Numbered from the stretch's first letter, positions 16,613 through 28,240 are shown. The stretch: 59,848 nt of DNA from Chitinophaga pinensis (GCA_943324745.2 CALPMT020000020.1:1-59848); one strand, 5' to 3'. The notes: a model not told the origin generated them from the letters alone. Translations and numbers: made by a program.

Positions 16613-19342
16613 ATGGATAAAGTAACCTACGTTGGGAATGCGGATGTAACAGCGATTGATTTCTTATACAAATCATATCAGCAAGATCCTGAAAGTGTTG
16701 ATATTGGGTGGAAAAAATTCTTTGAAGGATTTGAATTTGCTCAAACAAATTATGATGAAAAAGGAGGTGTTCCTGAGAATTTTCAGAAAGAATTTAAGGT
16801 GATAAACTTAATCAATGGCTACCGTACACGTGGACATTTGTTTACCAAAACCAATCCTGTACGTGATCGTAGAAAATACGAACCAACATTAGCGATTGAA
16901 AATTTTGGATTGATTGAAGCTGATTTGGCAACTGTTTTTCAATCTGGAACACAAGTTGGCATTGGTCCAGCGACATTAAAAGAAATCATTGATCATTTAG
17001 AAGAAACCTATTGCCAGTCGATCGGTATCGAGTATATGTATACACGTGAACCAGAGCGTTTAGAATGGATTAGAAATAAAATAGAACTTAAAAATCGTCC
17101 AAAATACGATGCAGCTAAAAAAATCGAAATCTTTTCGAAACTAAACCAAGCAGCTAGTTTTGAAGCTTTTTTAGGTAAAAAATACGTAGGTCAAAAACGT
17201 TTCTCTGTCGAAGGTGGCGAGGCTTTGATTCCTGCATTAGATACCTTAATTCAAAAAGGAGCCGATTTAGGGATTGAATATTTTGTAATGGGAATGGCTC
17301 ACCGTGGTCGTTTAAATACTTTAACAAATATTTTCGAGAAACGTCCACAAGATATTTTCTGTGAATTTGAAGGAAAAGAATTCGAATTTGAAGGAAATTT
17401 TGATGGCGATGTTAAGTATCACCAAGGATATACCTCGGAGATTACTTCTAAAAGTGGTAAAAAGGTAGGATTGACTTTGGCTCCAAATCCTTCTCATTTA
17501 GAGGCGGTAGATCCTGTTGTTCAAGGTATAGCACGTGCTAAATTAGATTCAACTTTTCATGATGAGTCTAAAGTTTGTCCAGTAATGATTCACGGCGACG
17601 CAGCAGTTGCAGGTCAAGGTATCGTTTACGAAGTTATTCAAATGGCACAGTTGGACGGTTACCGTGCAGGAGGAACAGTTCACATTGTGGTAAATAATCA
17701 AGTTGGATTTACAACGAACTATTTAGATGCACGTTCATCTACATATTGTACAGACGTTGCTAAAACTACTTTATGTCCAGTTTTCCACGTGAATGGGGAT
17801 GATGTAGAAGCGGTTTTACAAGCTGTTGAAATGGCGATTGAATACAGACAAGTATTCCACCGTGATATTTTTATTGATTTATTATGTTACCGTAAATACG
17901 GTCACAACGAAGGAGATGAGCCTAAATTCACACAACCTCATTTATATAACATTATTGCTAAACACCCAAATCCAAAAGATATTTACTTAAAACAAATCTT
18001 AGGAGAAGGAGTTATCACCAAGGAGAAAGCAACCGAAATTGAAGAAGCATATACTAATTTCTTAGAGGAACAACATGCAGCTTCTAAACAAAACGAGAAA
18101 GCAATTGTATGGGATTTCTTAAAAACTACCTGGGAAGGTTATAGACACTCGACTTCTGAGGATTTCGTAAAATCTATTGAAACTGGTGTTGACAAAAAAC
18201 AATTAGAACAGTTAGGACATAAATTAGCGACGCTTCCAGAAGGAAAAAAATACTTCCGTAAGATCTCTAAAATATTCGAAGACCGTTTAAATGCGGTAAA
18301 GGATGATAAATTGGATTGGGGAACTGCTGAAATGTTGGCGTACGCTTCTTTATTAGTGGAAGGTCACCCTGTTCGTTTATCTGGTCAAGATGTAGAGCGT
18401 GGGACATTCTCTCACCGTCATGCTGTTGTTAAAACGGAAGATACAGAAGAGGAAGTAATCACATTAAACCTATTAGCTGATAAACAAGCGAATTTCAGTG
18501 TTTACAATTCCTTACTGTCTGAATACGGTGTATTAGGATATGAGTACGGATATTCTTTAGCAACACCAAAAGGTTTAACGATTTGGGAAGCACAATTTGG
18601 AGATTTCTTCAATGGAGCACAAATTATGATTGACCAATTCATCACTGCTGGTGAAGATAAATGGTCGACTCAATCCGGATTGGTAATGTTATTGCCTCAC
18701 GGTTATGAAGGACAAGGTGCTGAGCACTCTTCCGGTCGTATGGAGCGTTTCTTACAACAAGCTGCAGATCATAATATTCAAGTAGTGAATACATCTACTC
18801 CAGCGAATCACTTCCATTTATTACGTCGCCAAGTAAAACGTGATTTCAGAAAACCATTGATTGTTTTTTCTCCAAAAATGTTATTGCGTTACCCAAGTGC
18901 AGTATCGACGTTAGAAGAAATGGCAACTGGAAATTTCCAAGAAATAATTGATGATAAAAAAGCAAACAGAAATCAAGTAGATACCGTTGTATTTTGTTCG
19001 GGTAAATTCTTCTATGAGATTTCTGAAAAAGCAGCTGAATTAGGAGTTGAGAATATGGCTTTTGTTCGTATTGAACAGTTATACCCATTCCCACAACAAC
19101 AATTTGACACATTAGTTGCGAGTTATCCAGGAGCCAAAAACCTAATTTGGGCACAAGAAGAGCCTGAAAACATGGGTGCATGGAGACACATAGCAATGAC
19201 ATTAAGACATTTACCAATCATTGGCATTACACGTCAAGCGTCTGCTGCAGCAGCAGAAGGATCTTCTTCTTTACACAAACGCAGATTGAAAAAATTGCAT
19301 GATGATTTGTTTCAGTATGCAAGTAACTATATAAAACAATAA
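16613..19342 (+). CDS. sucA: 2-oxoglutarate dehydrogenase E1 component
   Basis: Thiamine-diphosphate enzyme that decarboxylates 2-oxoglutarate in the TCA cycle. The 909-residue length and N-terminal DFLYKSYQQDPESVDIGWKKFF (shown in part; about 14-30) are typical of E1o. MAHRGRLNTL (about 228) and the thiamine-diphosphate region with HGDAAVAGQGIVYEV (about 327) and VVNNQVGFTTN are present; the transketolase-like C-terminal half contains LPHGYEGQGAEHSSGRMERFLQ (in part) near 700 and EEPENMGAW near 850. The E2 gene follows after 174 bases occupied by a palindromic element. A TAACTTCG box at 16579-16586 may be its promoter. Confidence 0.97.
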   Translation: MDKVTYVGNADVTAIDFLYKSYQQDPESVDIGWKKFFEGFEFAQTNYDEKGGVPENFQKEFKVINLINGYRTRGHLFTKTNPVRDRRKYEPTLAIENFGLIEADLATVFQSGTQVGIGPATLKEIIDHLEETYCQSIGIEYMYTREPERLEWIRNKIELKNRPKYDAAKKIEIFSKLNQAASFEAFLGKKYVGQKRFSVEGGEALIPALDTLIQKGADLGIEYFVMGMAHRGRLNTLTNIFEKRPQDIFCEFEGKEFEFEGNFDGDVKYHQGYTSEITSKSGKKVGLTLAPNPSHLEAVDPVVQGIARAKLDSTFHDESKVCPVMIHGDAAVAGQGIVYEVIQMAQLDGYRAGGTVHIVVNNQVGFTTNYLDARSSTYCTDVAKTTLCPVFHVNGDDVEAVLQAVEMAIEYRQVFHRDIFIDLLCYRKYGHNEGDEPKFTQPHLYNIIAKHPNPKDIYLKQILGEGVITKEKATEIEEAYTNFLEEQHAASKQNEKAIVWDFLKTTWEGYRHSTSEDFVKSIETGVDKKQLEQLGHKLATLPEGKKYFRKISKIFEDRLNAVKDDKLDWGTAEMLAYASLLVEGHPVRLSGQDVERGTFSHRHAVVKTEDTEEEVITLNLLADKQANFSVYNSLLSEYGVLGYEYGYSLATPKGLTIWEAQFGDFFNGAQIMIDQFITAGEDKWSTQSGLVMLLPHGYEGQGAEHSSGRMERFLQQAADHNIQVVNTSTPANHFHLLRRQVKRDFRKPLIVFSPKMLLRYPSAVSTLEEMATGNFQEIIDDKKANRNQVDTVVFCSGKFFYEISEKAAELGVENMAFVRIEQLYPFPQQQFDTLVASYPGAKNLIWAQEEPENMGAWRHIAMTLRHLPIIGITRQASAAAAEGSSSLHKRRLKKLHDDLFQYASNYIKQ

Positions 19343-19501
19343 GGGGCTTTTAGAAATTAGATTTTTTGAGGCAAACAAAAATTTAACCCGCAGTTTACAT
19401 TGGTAAATGAGGAGAGAAAGCTTTGCTTTCGAAGACCAAACGGTAGTGCAGGAATTAAATTTTGAAGTTGAACGAAGAAAAAAGAATTTATTAAAGTCAC
19501 T
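19342..19501 (+). repeat. Dispersed palindromic element, copy B (between sucA and sucB)
   Basis: Box 1 GATTTTTTGAGGCAAAC (19360-19376) and box 2 GTTGAACGAAGAAAAA (19467-19482), plus strand. Inner arms AAAATTTAACCC and GGAATTAAATTTT pair. This copy is the longest because it carries an extra perfect hairpin GAAAGC-TTT-GCTTTC at about 19417-19431. Outer arms: AGGGGCTTTTAGAAATT (19342-19358) against AATTTATTAAAGTCACT (19485-19501), 13 of 17 positions complementary. The left arm begins on the last base of the sucA stop codon. Confidence 0.75.
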
Positions 19502-19516
19502 AAAAAATAGAATAGC

Positions 19517-20779
19517 ATGTCAGTATTAGAAATGAAAGTACCTAGCCCAGGAGAATCGATTTCAGAAGTAGAAATTGCATCTTGGTTGGTATCGGATGGA
19601 GATTACGTAGAAAAAGATCAAGCCATAGCTGAAGTAGATTCAGATAAAGCGACATTAGAATTACCTGCAGAACAAAGTGGAATTATAACCTTGAAAGCAG
19701 AAGAGGGAGATGTAGTAAAAGTAGGTCAAGTAGTTTGTTTGATTGACACATCTGCGGCTCGTCCGGAAGGAAGTGTTGCTCCAGTTGCAAAAGAAGAAGC
19801 TCCAGTTGTTGAAGCACCAAAAGTGGTTGAAACAAAAACTGCTGCACCTTCTCCAAACCCGGTGAATGAAAAAACATCGTATGCTAGTGGAACACCATCT
19901 ATTGCTGCTGCAAAAATTATGACTGAAAACAATATTCCTGCAAATAAAGTAGCGGCATCTGGTAAAGATGGTCGCATTACGAAGCAAGATGTTGTAGCTG
20001 CAATGTCTGCGGGAGTTAGTGCAGATGCTACGCAAGGTTGGGGTGGTACACGTGAGCAATCGCGTGAGAAAATGTCAATGATGCGTCGTAAAATTGCAGA
20101 ACGTTTAGTTGCTGTTAAAAACGAAACAGCGATGTTGACTACCTTCAACGAGGTGGATATGAAACCAATCATGGATTTACGTGCTAAATACAAAGATAGT
20201 TTTGCGAAATTCCACGAAGTAAATTTAGGATTTATGTCTTTCTTTACAAAAGCAGTGACGGAAGCATTAAATATTTATCCAGCAGTAAATGGTCAAATTG
20301 ATGGAAATGAGATTATTTTCCACAATTATGCTGACATCGGAATTGCAGTATCTTCTCCTAAAGGATTGATGGTGCCAGTTGTTCGCAATGCAGAGCAAAT
20401 GTCGTTAGCGGAGATCGAGCGTGAGATTAAGCGTTTAGCAATTAAAGCACGTGATGGAAAAATCACACCAGATGATATGACAGGTGGTACATTTACCATC
20501 ACGAATGGTGGCGTATTTGGATCGATGTTGTCTACACCGATTATCAATCCTCCACAATCTGCTATTTTAGGTATGCACAATATTGTTGAGCGTCCTGTAG
20601 CAATTAACGGTAAGGTTGAAATTCGTCCTATTATGTATGTAGCACTTTCTTATGACCACAGAATCATCGATGGTAAGGAATCTGTTGGATTCTTAGTAAA
20701 AGTGAAAGAGATGTTAGAAAATCCTGAAAGAATGATATTCGGAGGTAAAGATCCGTTACAAGTCCTTTTAGGATTATAG
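19517..20779 (+). CDS. sucB: 2-oxoglutarate dehydrogenase E2, dihydrolipoamide succinyltransferase
   Basis: Core acyltransferase of the 2-oxoglutarate dehydrogenase complex, 420 residues. The N-terminal lipoyl domain has the attachment site [11 protein letters not shown] (Lys44). A Pro/Ala/Val-rich linker follows (about 80-118), then the subunit-binding domain ([20 protein letters not shown] ... GRITKQDV, about 127-160). The catalytic domain ends with SYDHRIIDG (active His381). Only one lipoyl domain is present, as usual for E2o. It is probably co-transcribed with sucA through copy B of the palindromic element and ends at a strong terminator. Confidence 0.97.
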   Translation: MSVLEMKVPSPGESISEVEIASWLVSDGDYVEKDQAIAEVDSDKATLELPAEQSGIITLKAEEGDVVKVGQVVCLIDTSAARPEGSVAPVAKEEAPVVEAPKVVETKTAAPSPNPVNEKTSYASGTPSIAAAKIMTENNIPANKVAASGKDGRITKQDVVAAMSAGVSADATQGWGGTREQSREKMSMMRRKIAERLVAVKNETAMLTTFNEVDMKPIMDLRAKYKDSFAKFHEVNLGFMSFFTKAVTEALNIYPAVNGQIDGNEIIFHNYADIGIAVSSPKGLMVPVVRNAEQMSLAEIEREIKRLAIKARDGKITPDDMTGGTFTITNGGVFGSMLSTPIINPPQSAILGMHNIVERPVAINGKVEIRPIMYVALSYDHRIIDGKESVGFLVKVKEMLENPERMIFGGKDPLQVLLGL

Positions 20780-20811
20780 CATTTCGAAAAGCTCAATGTG
20801 ACAATATAGTT

Positions 20812-20843
20812 AACCGTCAGCTGAAAAGTTGGCGGTTTTTTTT
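20812..20843 (+). terminator. Rho-independent terminator of sucB
   Basis: AACCGTCAGCT (20812-20822) pairs with AGTTGGCGGTT (20827-20837) over 11 positions if G-U pairs are allowed, closed by a GAAA tetraloop and followed by a run of T. Confidence 0.85.
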
Positions 20844-20880
20844 GCGACAAATAATTACTTTTACTTATCAATTAAGACAT

Positions 20881-21357
20881 ATGAAATACAGAATGCTAAC
20901 CTCCGAAGAATTAACTCATTTAGAAGAAGAGTTAAAGCAGTTTTTGATCATTAATCACGTTTACAAAGAGGAGTGGGAAAGAATGAATCGAGATACACCC
21001 GAAACTGCCCAAAATTTAGTAGGATTATTTAGTGATCAGGTTTTACAAAGGGTGTATGAAAATATTACCTATTTAGAACACAGAAGTAAAGATGCCTGTT
21101 TGGTGTTTAAACTTGGTAAAGATTCCATTGAAATGATTGGTATACAAAAGAAAGATAATGACTCAGATATTGTGTCTTTTGAAACTCCTGAATCTATTCA
21201 TGTAGCTTTATCCGTTCATCCAAAAGAAGTTGGGTTTTTTAAACATACAAAAGCCTATACGAAACAACGCGAAGAAGAAATACACCAAATGATAGAACAA
21301 GGATGTGTTAAATCTTCAGAAGAATTTTGGAAGTTATTGTTGGAGGTCGTAGCTTAA
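20881..21357 (+). CDS. DUF6495-family protein
   Basis: A 158-residue cytoplasmic protein matching, from memory, the DUF6495 family found in Flavobacteriia: the opening MKYRMLTSEELTHLEEEL and the segment QVLQRVYENITYLEHRS are typical. Its function is unknown. The ATG at 20881 is chosen because family members start with MKYR; an in-frame start at 20842 would lie in the T run of the sucB terminator. It is followed 38 bases later by the M42 peptidase gene. Confidence 0.75.
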   Translation: MKYRMLTSEELTHLEEELKQFLIINHVYKEEWERMNRDTPETAQNLVGLFSDQVLQRVYENITYLEHRSKDACLVFKLGKDSIEMIGIQKKDNDSDIVSFETPESIHVALSVHPKEVGFFKHTKAYTKQREEEIHQMIEQGCVKSSEEFWKLLLEVVA

Positions 21358-21395
21358 AATAAAATATTCCTTACCTTTCTAAAAAATTAAAACAC

Positions 21396-22448
21396 ATGGG
21401 ATTAGATATAAAATTATTAGCAGAAATATGTAAAACACCTGGTACATCTGGATTTGAACAACAAGTTCGTGCCTTGGTGATGAAAGAATTAGAGAGTTAT
21501 GTAGACGAACTTTCTACTGACAATTTAGGGAATGTATACGCTGTAAAAAAAGGAAAATCGGATAAACGCGTGATGATTGGTGCGCACATGGATGAAATTG
21601 GGTTCATGGTGACACATATTGACGATAAAGGATTTATTCGCGTAACTACATTAGGAGGTTTTGATCCAAAAACGTTGACTGCACAACGTGTTATTATACA
21701 CGGGAAAAAAGATATTATTGGTGTAATGGCATCCAAACCAATTCACGTGATGACACCTGACGAGCGTAATAAAGTCGCGAAATTGACCGATTATTTTATT
21801 GATACAGGTTTGTCTAAAGAAGAAGTAATGTCAACTATTTCTATTGGAGATCCAATTACACGTGAGCGTGAGTTTATCGAGATGGGGAATTGTGTTAATT
21901 CTAAATCTTTGGATAACCGTTTAGCTGTATTTATTTTGATTGAAATGTTCAAAACGTTGAAAGGAAAAGAAGTTCCATATGATATTTATGGGGTCTTTAC
22001 TGTACAAGAAGAAGTGGGAATTCGTGGAGCAAATGTTGCTTCGTTAAAAATCAATCCTGATTTTGGTTTTGGTTTAGACACAACAATTGCTTTTGATTTA
22101 CCAGGAGCAGCAGAACATGAAATGATTACTAAATTAGGCGAAGGAACAGCGATAAAAATTATGGATGCTTCAACGATTTGTGATTACCGCATGGTGGATT
22201 ACATGAAGAAAACAGCAGATAAACATAAGATTAAATGGCAACCAGAAATTTTAACAGCTGGTGGTACGGATACCGCAGGGATACAACGTATGACGCAAGG
22301 AGGTTCGATAGCTGGAGCGGTTTCTGTACCTACGAGACATTTACACCAAGTGATTGAAATGGCTAACAAGGAAGATATTCAAGCTAGTATTGATTTGTTG
22401 ACAGCTTGTGTTTCAGATTTAGACACTTACGATTGGAATTTTAAATAA
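21396..22448 (+). CDS. M42-family aminopeptidase
   Basis: A 350-residue zinc or cobalt aminopeptidase of family M42 (glutamyl aminopeptidase/FrvX type), which trims peptides in the cytoplasm. Metal ligands and catalytic residues are seen in order: GAHMDEIGF (His), NSKSLDNRL (bridging Asp), VQEEVGIRG (catalytic Glu and ligand Glu), FGLDTTIAFD (Asp), and PTRHLHQVIE (His near the end). The length is standard. The acyltransferase gene starts 18 bases after its stop, so the two may share an mRNA. Confidence 0.93.
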   Translation: MGLDIKLLAEICKTPGTSGFEQQVRALVMKELESYVDELSTDNLGNVYAVKKGKSDKRVMIGAHMDEIGFMVTHIDDKGFIRVTTLGGFDPKTLTAQRVIIHGKKDIIGVMASKPIHVMTPDERNKVAKLTDYFIDTGLSKEEVMSTISIGDPITREREFIEMGNCVNSKSLDNRLAVFILIEMFKTLKGKEVPYDIYGVFTVQEEVGIRGANVASLKINPDFGFGLDTTIAFDLPGAAEHEMITKLGEGTAIKIMDASTICDYRMVDYMKKTADKHKIKWQPEILTAGGTDTAGIQRMTQGGSIAGAVSVPTRHLHQVIEMANKEDIQASIDLLTACVSDLDTYDWNFK

Positions 22449-22466
22449 TTGATAATCGACAATTAT

Positions 22467-23213
22467 ATGAAAAGTGTATTTTCATTTTTCTTTAAACTAT
22501 ACTTGGCTATCTTGTTTATAGTAACCCTCTTAATTTTTTATCTTCCAATACTCATTTTACTATTTAGAGAAGACACCAAGAAAAAAGCATTTCCAATCTT
22601 CGTATTCTGGTCTCGTTTAATATGCTTGTTAGCAGGATATCGTGTGAAACCAAAGTTTGCTTATGAAGTTCCAGAAGCTCCTTTTGTTTTGATTGCTAAT
22701 CACACTTCATTTTTGGATATTGTATTTCTATACTTATTGTTTCCTAAACATCCATTTTTGTTTTTAGGGAAGGCAGAACTTCTAAAAGTTCCATTAGTAA
22801 AAACCTTTTTTAAGCGATTACATATACCTGTTTATCGCAAAGGAGGTCCAAACGCTAAGAAAGCCATAGAAGCCGCTGATAAAGCAATAAAAAATGGATG
22901 GTGCGTGATTATATTTCCAGAAGGAGGAATCAAAGAAAATTTGGTTCCTGCCTTACAACCTTTTAAAGATGGAGCTTTTCGCTTAGCGAAGAACAATTCC
23001 GTGCCGTTAGTACCGATCACTTTTATGAATAATCATGAATTATTTGAAGATCCAGCGGCCAAGAAAAGTAACGCTCGACCAGGCGTTGCAGATGTAGTAG
23101 TTCATCCTTTCATAACTAGAAACACGGTGATAAGTAATGAGCTCGATGCCGTCAAAGGAATGGCATTTTCATTAATCAATCAACCATTAGTTGAACAATT
23201 TTACAAAGCCTAA
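22467..23213 (+). CDS. 1-acyl-sn-glycerol-3-phosphate acyltransferase-like protein (PlsC family)
   Basis: Membrane-bound acyltransferase of phospholipid or related lipid synthesis, 248 residues. One strong N-terminal membrane segment (about 8-35, FFKLYLAILFIVTLLIFYL). The family motifs are present: NHTSFLD (H-x4-D catalytic motif), FKRLHIPVYRKGG, and FPEGG, followed by VPLVPITFMNN. The ATG at 22467 is chosen because it begins the basic-hydrophobic N-terminus; a TTG at 22449 is possible. The exact substrate cannot be read from the sequence. Confidence 0.88.
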   Translation: MKSVFSFFFKLYLAILFIVTLLIFYLPILILLFREDTKKKAFPIFVFWSRLICLLAGYRVKPKFAYEVPEAPFVLIANHTSFLDIVFLYLLFPKHPFLFLGKAELLKVPLVKTFFKRLHIPVYRKGGPNAKKAIEAADKAIKNGWCVIIFPEGGIKENLVPALQPFKDGAFRLAKNNSVPLVPITFMNNHELFEDPAAKKSNARPGVADVVVHPFITRNTVISNELDAVKGMAFSLINQPLVEQFYKA

Positions 23214-23325
23214 ATCAAGTAAAAATGTTAGATTTTGTCAAGTATTTACCTATATTTACTTGAAAAAATAATCAAACTATGGATGTAATTGAAAATGATT
23301 ATCCTACTAATTACTTTATATTTTT

Positions 23326-25065
23326 ATGAAATTACTTTTTTCCTATTTAAAAAATTACAAGTGGTTAGTAATCCTTGCACTACTTTTAGCATCAATTAAC
23401 CAAGTATTTTCATTAATCGACCCGTTATTCTTTAAACGCATTGTGGATGAGTATGCAACACATCCTCACGAACACAATAAAGTGTATTATATCAAAGGCG
23501 TAGGTGGACTTATATTACTTTCCATGGGTGCTGCGATGGTTTCTCGTATCGCTAAAAATTTCCAAGATTATTTTGTAAATGTAATTACCCAAAAATTAGG
23601 TGCAAAAATATATTCTGATGGATTAAAACATTCCTTAGAATTACCTTACCAAGTTTTCGAAGATCAAAGAAGTGGCGAAACATTAGGTAAACTTCAAAAA
23701 GTGAGAACGGATGTAGAGAAATTGATCAATGCTTTCATCGGAATTCTTTTTACATCTTTAATAGGAGTCATTTTCGTCATGGTATATGCAATTAGAATCC
23801 ACTGGTTAATTGCTCCTGTATATTTTGCTGCTGTTCCTTTGTTAGGTTTTATTAGTTCTGTATTAAGTAAACGAATTAAAGTAATTCAAAAAAAGATTGT
23901 TGGAGAAACAACTGCTTTAGCTGGGTCAACCACGGAATCACTTCGTAACATTGAATTGGTAAAAAGTTTAGGTTTAGCGGAACAAGAAATTAATCGTCTT
24001 AACGATACAACCCTTAAGATCTTAGGATTAGAACTTAAAAAAGTACGTTATATCCGTAGCATTAGTTTTATACAAGGTACATTTGTGAATCTACTAAGAA
24101 GTAGTATTTTGTTTTTGTTAATGTATCTGATTTTTGCAGATAACATGACCCTTGGAGAATTATTCTCTCTTCAAATTTATTCGTTCTTCATTTTTGGTCC
24201 ATTACAAGAATTAGGAAACATTATTAATATTTACCGTGAAGCAGAAGTTTCATTAGATAATTTTCAAGCTATTTTGGATACACCTATTGAGAAGAAACCA
24301 TCTAATCCAACACAAATTATTGGAATAAATACACTTGGATTTAGCAATGTTTCTTTTCAACACCAAAGCGCCACTTCTAAAGCACTTGAAAATATTAATT
24401 TTACAACTAAAAAAGGAGAAACTATTGCATTCGTTGGTCCTTCTGGATCTGGGAAAACTTCCTTGGTTAAATTACTTGTTGGACTATACCAACCGCAAGA
24501 AGGGGAAATTTATTATAATGGAATTAGTAGCCATGAAGTAGATTTAGATCAACTTCGCTCACAAATTGGTTTTGTAACGCAAGACACCCAATTATTTTCA
24601 GGTACGATCAAAGAAAATTTATTATTTGTTGCTCCAAATGCGAGTGATGATGAATGTATGAATGCACTTCAACAAGCTGCTTGTCAAACATTATTAGCAC
24701 ATGCTGACAAAGGTATTGACACAATGATCGGTGAAGGTGGTGTCAAAGTTTCTGGTGGTGAAAAACAACGTTTATCAATTGCTCGAGCATTACTAAGAAA
24801 TCCTTCTTTGTTGGTATTTGATGAGGCTACGTCTGCTTTAGATTCATTAACAGAAGAAGAAATTAGTAAAACAGTAAGAGAATTATCGTCCACAAGATCA
24901 CATGTAACGATCTTAATCGCTCATAGATTAAGTACAATCATGCATGCGGATCGAATTTTTGTTCTTGAAAAAGGAAACATTATTGAAGAGGGCAAACACA
25001 GTGAATTGTTGGACGAAAAAGGCTTGTATTTCGCTATGTGGAGACAACAAATTGGAGAAAGATAA
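23326..25065 (+). CDS. ABC transporter, fused permease and ATPase (MsbA-like exporter)
   Basis: A 579-residue half-transporter. The N-terminal 320 residues hold six membrane helices (for example LVILALLLASINQVFSLIDP and LIGVIFVMVYAIRIHWLIAP). The ATPase domain has Walker A GPSGSGKTSL (about 372-381), signature VSGGEKQRLSIARALL (about 478), Walker B LLVFDEATSALD, and H-loop IAHRLST. It would work as a homodimer, probably exporting lipid or hydrophobic compounds; the sequence does not fix the substrate. The region upstream has a short palindrome CAAGTA ... TACTTG (23239-23262) overlapping a weak -7 box. Confidence 0.92.
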   Translation: MKLLFSYLKNYKWLVILALLLASINQVFSLIDPLFFKRIVDEYATHPHEHNKVYYIKGVGGLILLSMGAAMVSRIAKNFQDYFVNVITQKLGAKIYSDGLKHSLELPYQVFEDQRSGETLGKLQKVRTDVEKLINAFIGILFTSLIGVIFVMVYAIRIHWLIAPVYFAAVPLLGFISSVLSKRIKVIQKKIVGETTALAGSTTESLRNIELVKSLGLAEQEINRLNDTTLKILGLELKKVRYIRSISFIQGTFVNLLRSSILFLLMYLIFADNMTLGELFSLQIYSFFIFGPLQELGNIINIYREAEVSLDNFQAILDTPIEKKPSNPTQIIGINTLGFSNVSFQHQSATSKALENINFTTKKGETIAFVGPSGSGKTSLVKLLVGLYQPQEGEIYYNGISSHEVDLDQLRSQIGFVTQDTQLFSGTIKENLLFVAPNASDDECMNALQQAACQTLLAHADKGIDTMIGEGGVKVSGGEKQRLSIARALLRNPSLLVFDEATSALDSLTEEEISKTVRELSSTRSHVTILIAHRLSTIMHADRIFVLEKGNIIEEGKHSELLDEKGLYFAMWRQQIGER

Positions 25066-25084
25066 TCGTTAAATAATAAGAATT

Positions 25085-26317
25085 ATGTCAAAAATTCTAA
25101 TCAAAAACATTAAAGGTTTAGTTCAATACGGCGAGGATATGCCGATTGCTCGTGTAGGTAGAGATATGCAACATTTGCCAATTCTTGAAAACGCTTATTT
25201 GGCAATAGAAGATAATATCATTGTTGCTTATGGGGCAATGAATGAATGGGAAGGAATTACAGATTGGAGAAATATAGAAGTGATTGATGCAGAAGGTAAA
25301 TATGTTCTGCCTGCTTTCTGTGATTCACACACCCATATAGTTTTTGCAAAAAGTCGCGAAGAAGAATTCGTAGATCGCATTAAAGGTCTAACTTATGAAG
25401 AAATAGCATTAAAAGGTGGTGGGATATTAAACTCAGCAAGACGTTTAGCCGAAAAATCCGAAGATGAATTATTCGAAGAGGCCTTGATACGTGTGAAAAA
25501 GGTGATGGCAACAGGAACAGGTGCAATTGAAATTAAATCAGGATATGGTTTATCGTTAGAGGCTGAATTAAAAATGTTACGTGTTATAAAGAGGTTAAAA
25601 GAAGCTCTTCCAATTGCTGTGAAAGCTACTTTTTTAGGAGCACATGCTTTTCCAACAGAATTTAAAGAAAACCACAGAGGTTACATCGATTTGATAATTA
25701 ATGAAATGCTTCCTAAAATTGAAAAAGAAAAATTAGCAGATTATATCGATGTGTTTTGTGAACGAAATTATTTCTCGTTAGAAGAAATGGAAGAAATTCT
25801 AATCGCTGGTAAAAAACATGGTTTAATCCCTAAGGTACATGTGAACCAATTTTCTGTGATGGGAGGTATTTCAAAAGCAATTGAGTTAGGTGCATTATCA
25901 GTTGACCACTTAGAAGAAATTTCGGACGAAGACATTGATGCAATTAAACACTCCGAATGTATGCCAACACTTCTCCCAAGTTGTTCCCATTTCATTTCGA
26001 TCCCTTTCGGTAACGCAAGAAAATTAATCGAAGCTGGTTTACCTGTTGCATTGGCGAGTGATTTCAATCCAGGTACTACACCAACTGGAAATTTACAAGT
26101 TGTATTTTCTTTAGCATGTATTAAAATGAAATTAACACCCGAAGAAGCGATAAATGCATTAACCTTAAACGCTGCTTATGCCATGGGAATTAATGAAACG
26201 CATGGAAGTATTACCTTAGGTAAAAGTGGAAATGTAATTATAACAAATGAAATCCCTTCCTTAGCGTATATACCATATGCCTTTGGTGAAAATCATATTG
26301 AACGATTAATTTCGTAA
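25085..26317 (+). CDS. hutI: Imidazolonepropionase
   Basis: Third enzyme of histidine degradation: hydrolyses 4-imidazolone-5-propanoate to N-formimidoyl-glutamate. A 410-residue amidohydrolase with metal-binding DSHTHIVFAKSREEEF (about 78-93), FLGAHAFPTEF, and HVNQFSVMGG near 254, and the later ASDFNPGTTPTGNLQ motif typical of HutI. It starts 19 bases after the ABC transporter stop. No other hut genes are in the window, so the pathway is scattered. Confidence 0.95.
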   Translation: MSKILIKNIKGLVQYGEDMPIARVGRDMQHLPILENAYLAIEDNIIVAYGAMNEWEGITDWRNIEVIDAEGKYVLPAFCDSHTHIVFAKSREEEFVDRIKGLTYEEIALKGGGILNSARRLAEKSEDELFEEALIRVKKVMATGTGAIEIKSGYGLSLEAELKMLRVIKRLKEALPIAVKATFLGAHAFPTEFKENHRGYIDLIINEMLPKIEKEKLADYIDVFCERNYFSLEEMEEILIAGKKHGLIPKVHVNQFSVMGGISKAIELGALSVDHLEEISDEDIDAIKHSECMPTLLPSCSHFISIPFGNARKLIEAGLPVALASDFNPGTTPTGNLQVVFSLACIKMKLTPEEAINALTLNAAYAMGINETHGSITLGKSGNVIITNEIPSLAYIPYAFGENHIERLIS

Positions 26318-26365
26318 AAAAATGAATTTTCCATGGAATCATAGTAAATAAAAAAATAAAAGATA

Positions 26366-26373
26366 TATCTTTG
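26366..26373 (+). promoter_or_regulatory. Promoter -7 box of atpD
   Basis: TATCTTTG is a full match to TAnnTTTG, 37 bases before the atpD ATG and downstream of the hutI stop. No TTG at standard spacing is seen. Confidence 0.45.
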
Positions 26374-26398
26374 CACCCAAATTCAGAATTACACTTAA

Positions 26399-27913
<1,515 letters not shown>

Positions 27914-27928
27914 TATTATCTAAACGAT

Positions 27929-28222
27929 ATGCAATTAGAAATTATCACACCAGAATCAAAAGTATTTGAAGGAGAAGTTACAGCGGTACAATTACCAGGT
28001 CAAGACGGACTTTTTCAAGTATTGAATAATCACTCTCCGATTATTTCTACGCTTACTGAAGGCACAGTAAAAATAGATTTAGCTGTGGCTATAGAAGCTA
28101 AAAAAGCATCTAAATTGAATTCGTTAATTCAACTAGACGCTTCCAACAAAATTATTCGTGTAGATGTCAAAGGTGGAGTAATTGAAATGTTAAACAATAA
28201 ATTAATTATTCTTGCTGAATAA
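27929..28222 (+). CDS. atpC: F1F0 ATP synthase subunit epsilon, short form
   Basis: Central-stalk subunit of ATP synthase. At 97 residues it covers only the N-terminal beta-sandwich domain (LEIITPESKVFEGEVTAVQL, GLFQVLNNHSPIISTL); the C-terminal pair of helices that inhibits ATP hydrolysis in longer forms (about 135 residues) is absent. Short forms are usual in Bacteroidota. It starts 15 bases after atpD and ends at a 15-bp terminator hairpin. Confidence 0.93.
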   Translation: MQLEIITPESKVFEGEVTAVQLPGQDGLFQVLNNHSPIISTLTEGTVKIDLAVAIEAKKASKLNSLIQLDASNKIIRVDVKGGVIEMLNNKLIILAE

Positions 28223-28240
28223 TCAAAAATAAAAATAAAT

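Noticed and set aside
19661-20193. Long open frames on the minus strand inside sucB
   Set aside because: They are antisense to a fully conserved enzyme, Cys/Ser/Phe-rich or low in structure, and have no promoter; shadows of codon bias in the real gene.
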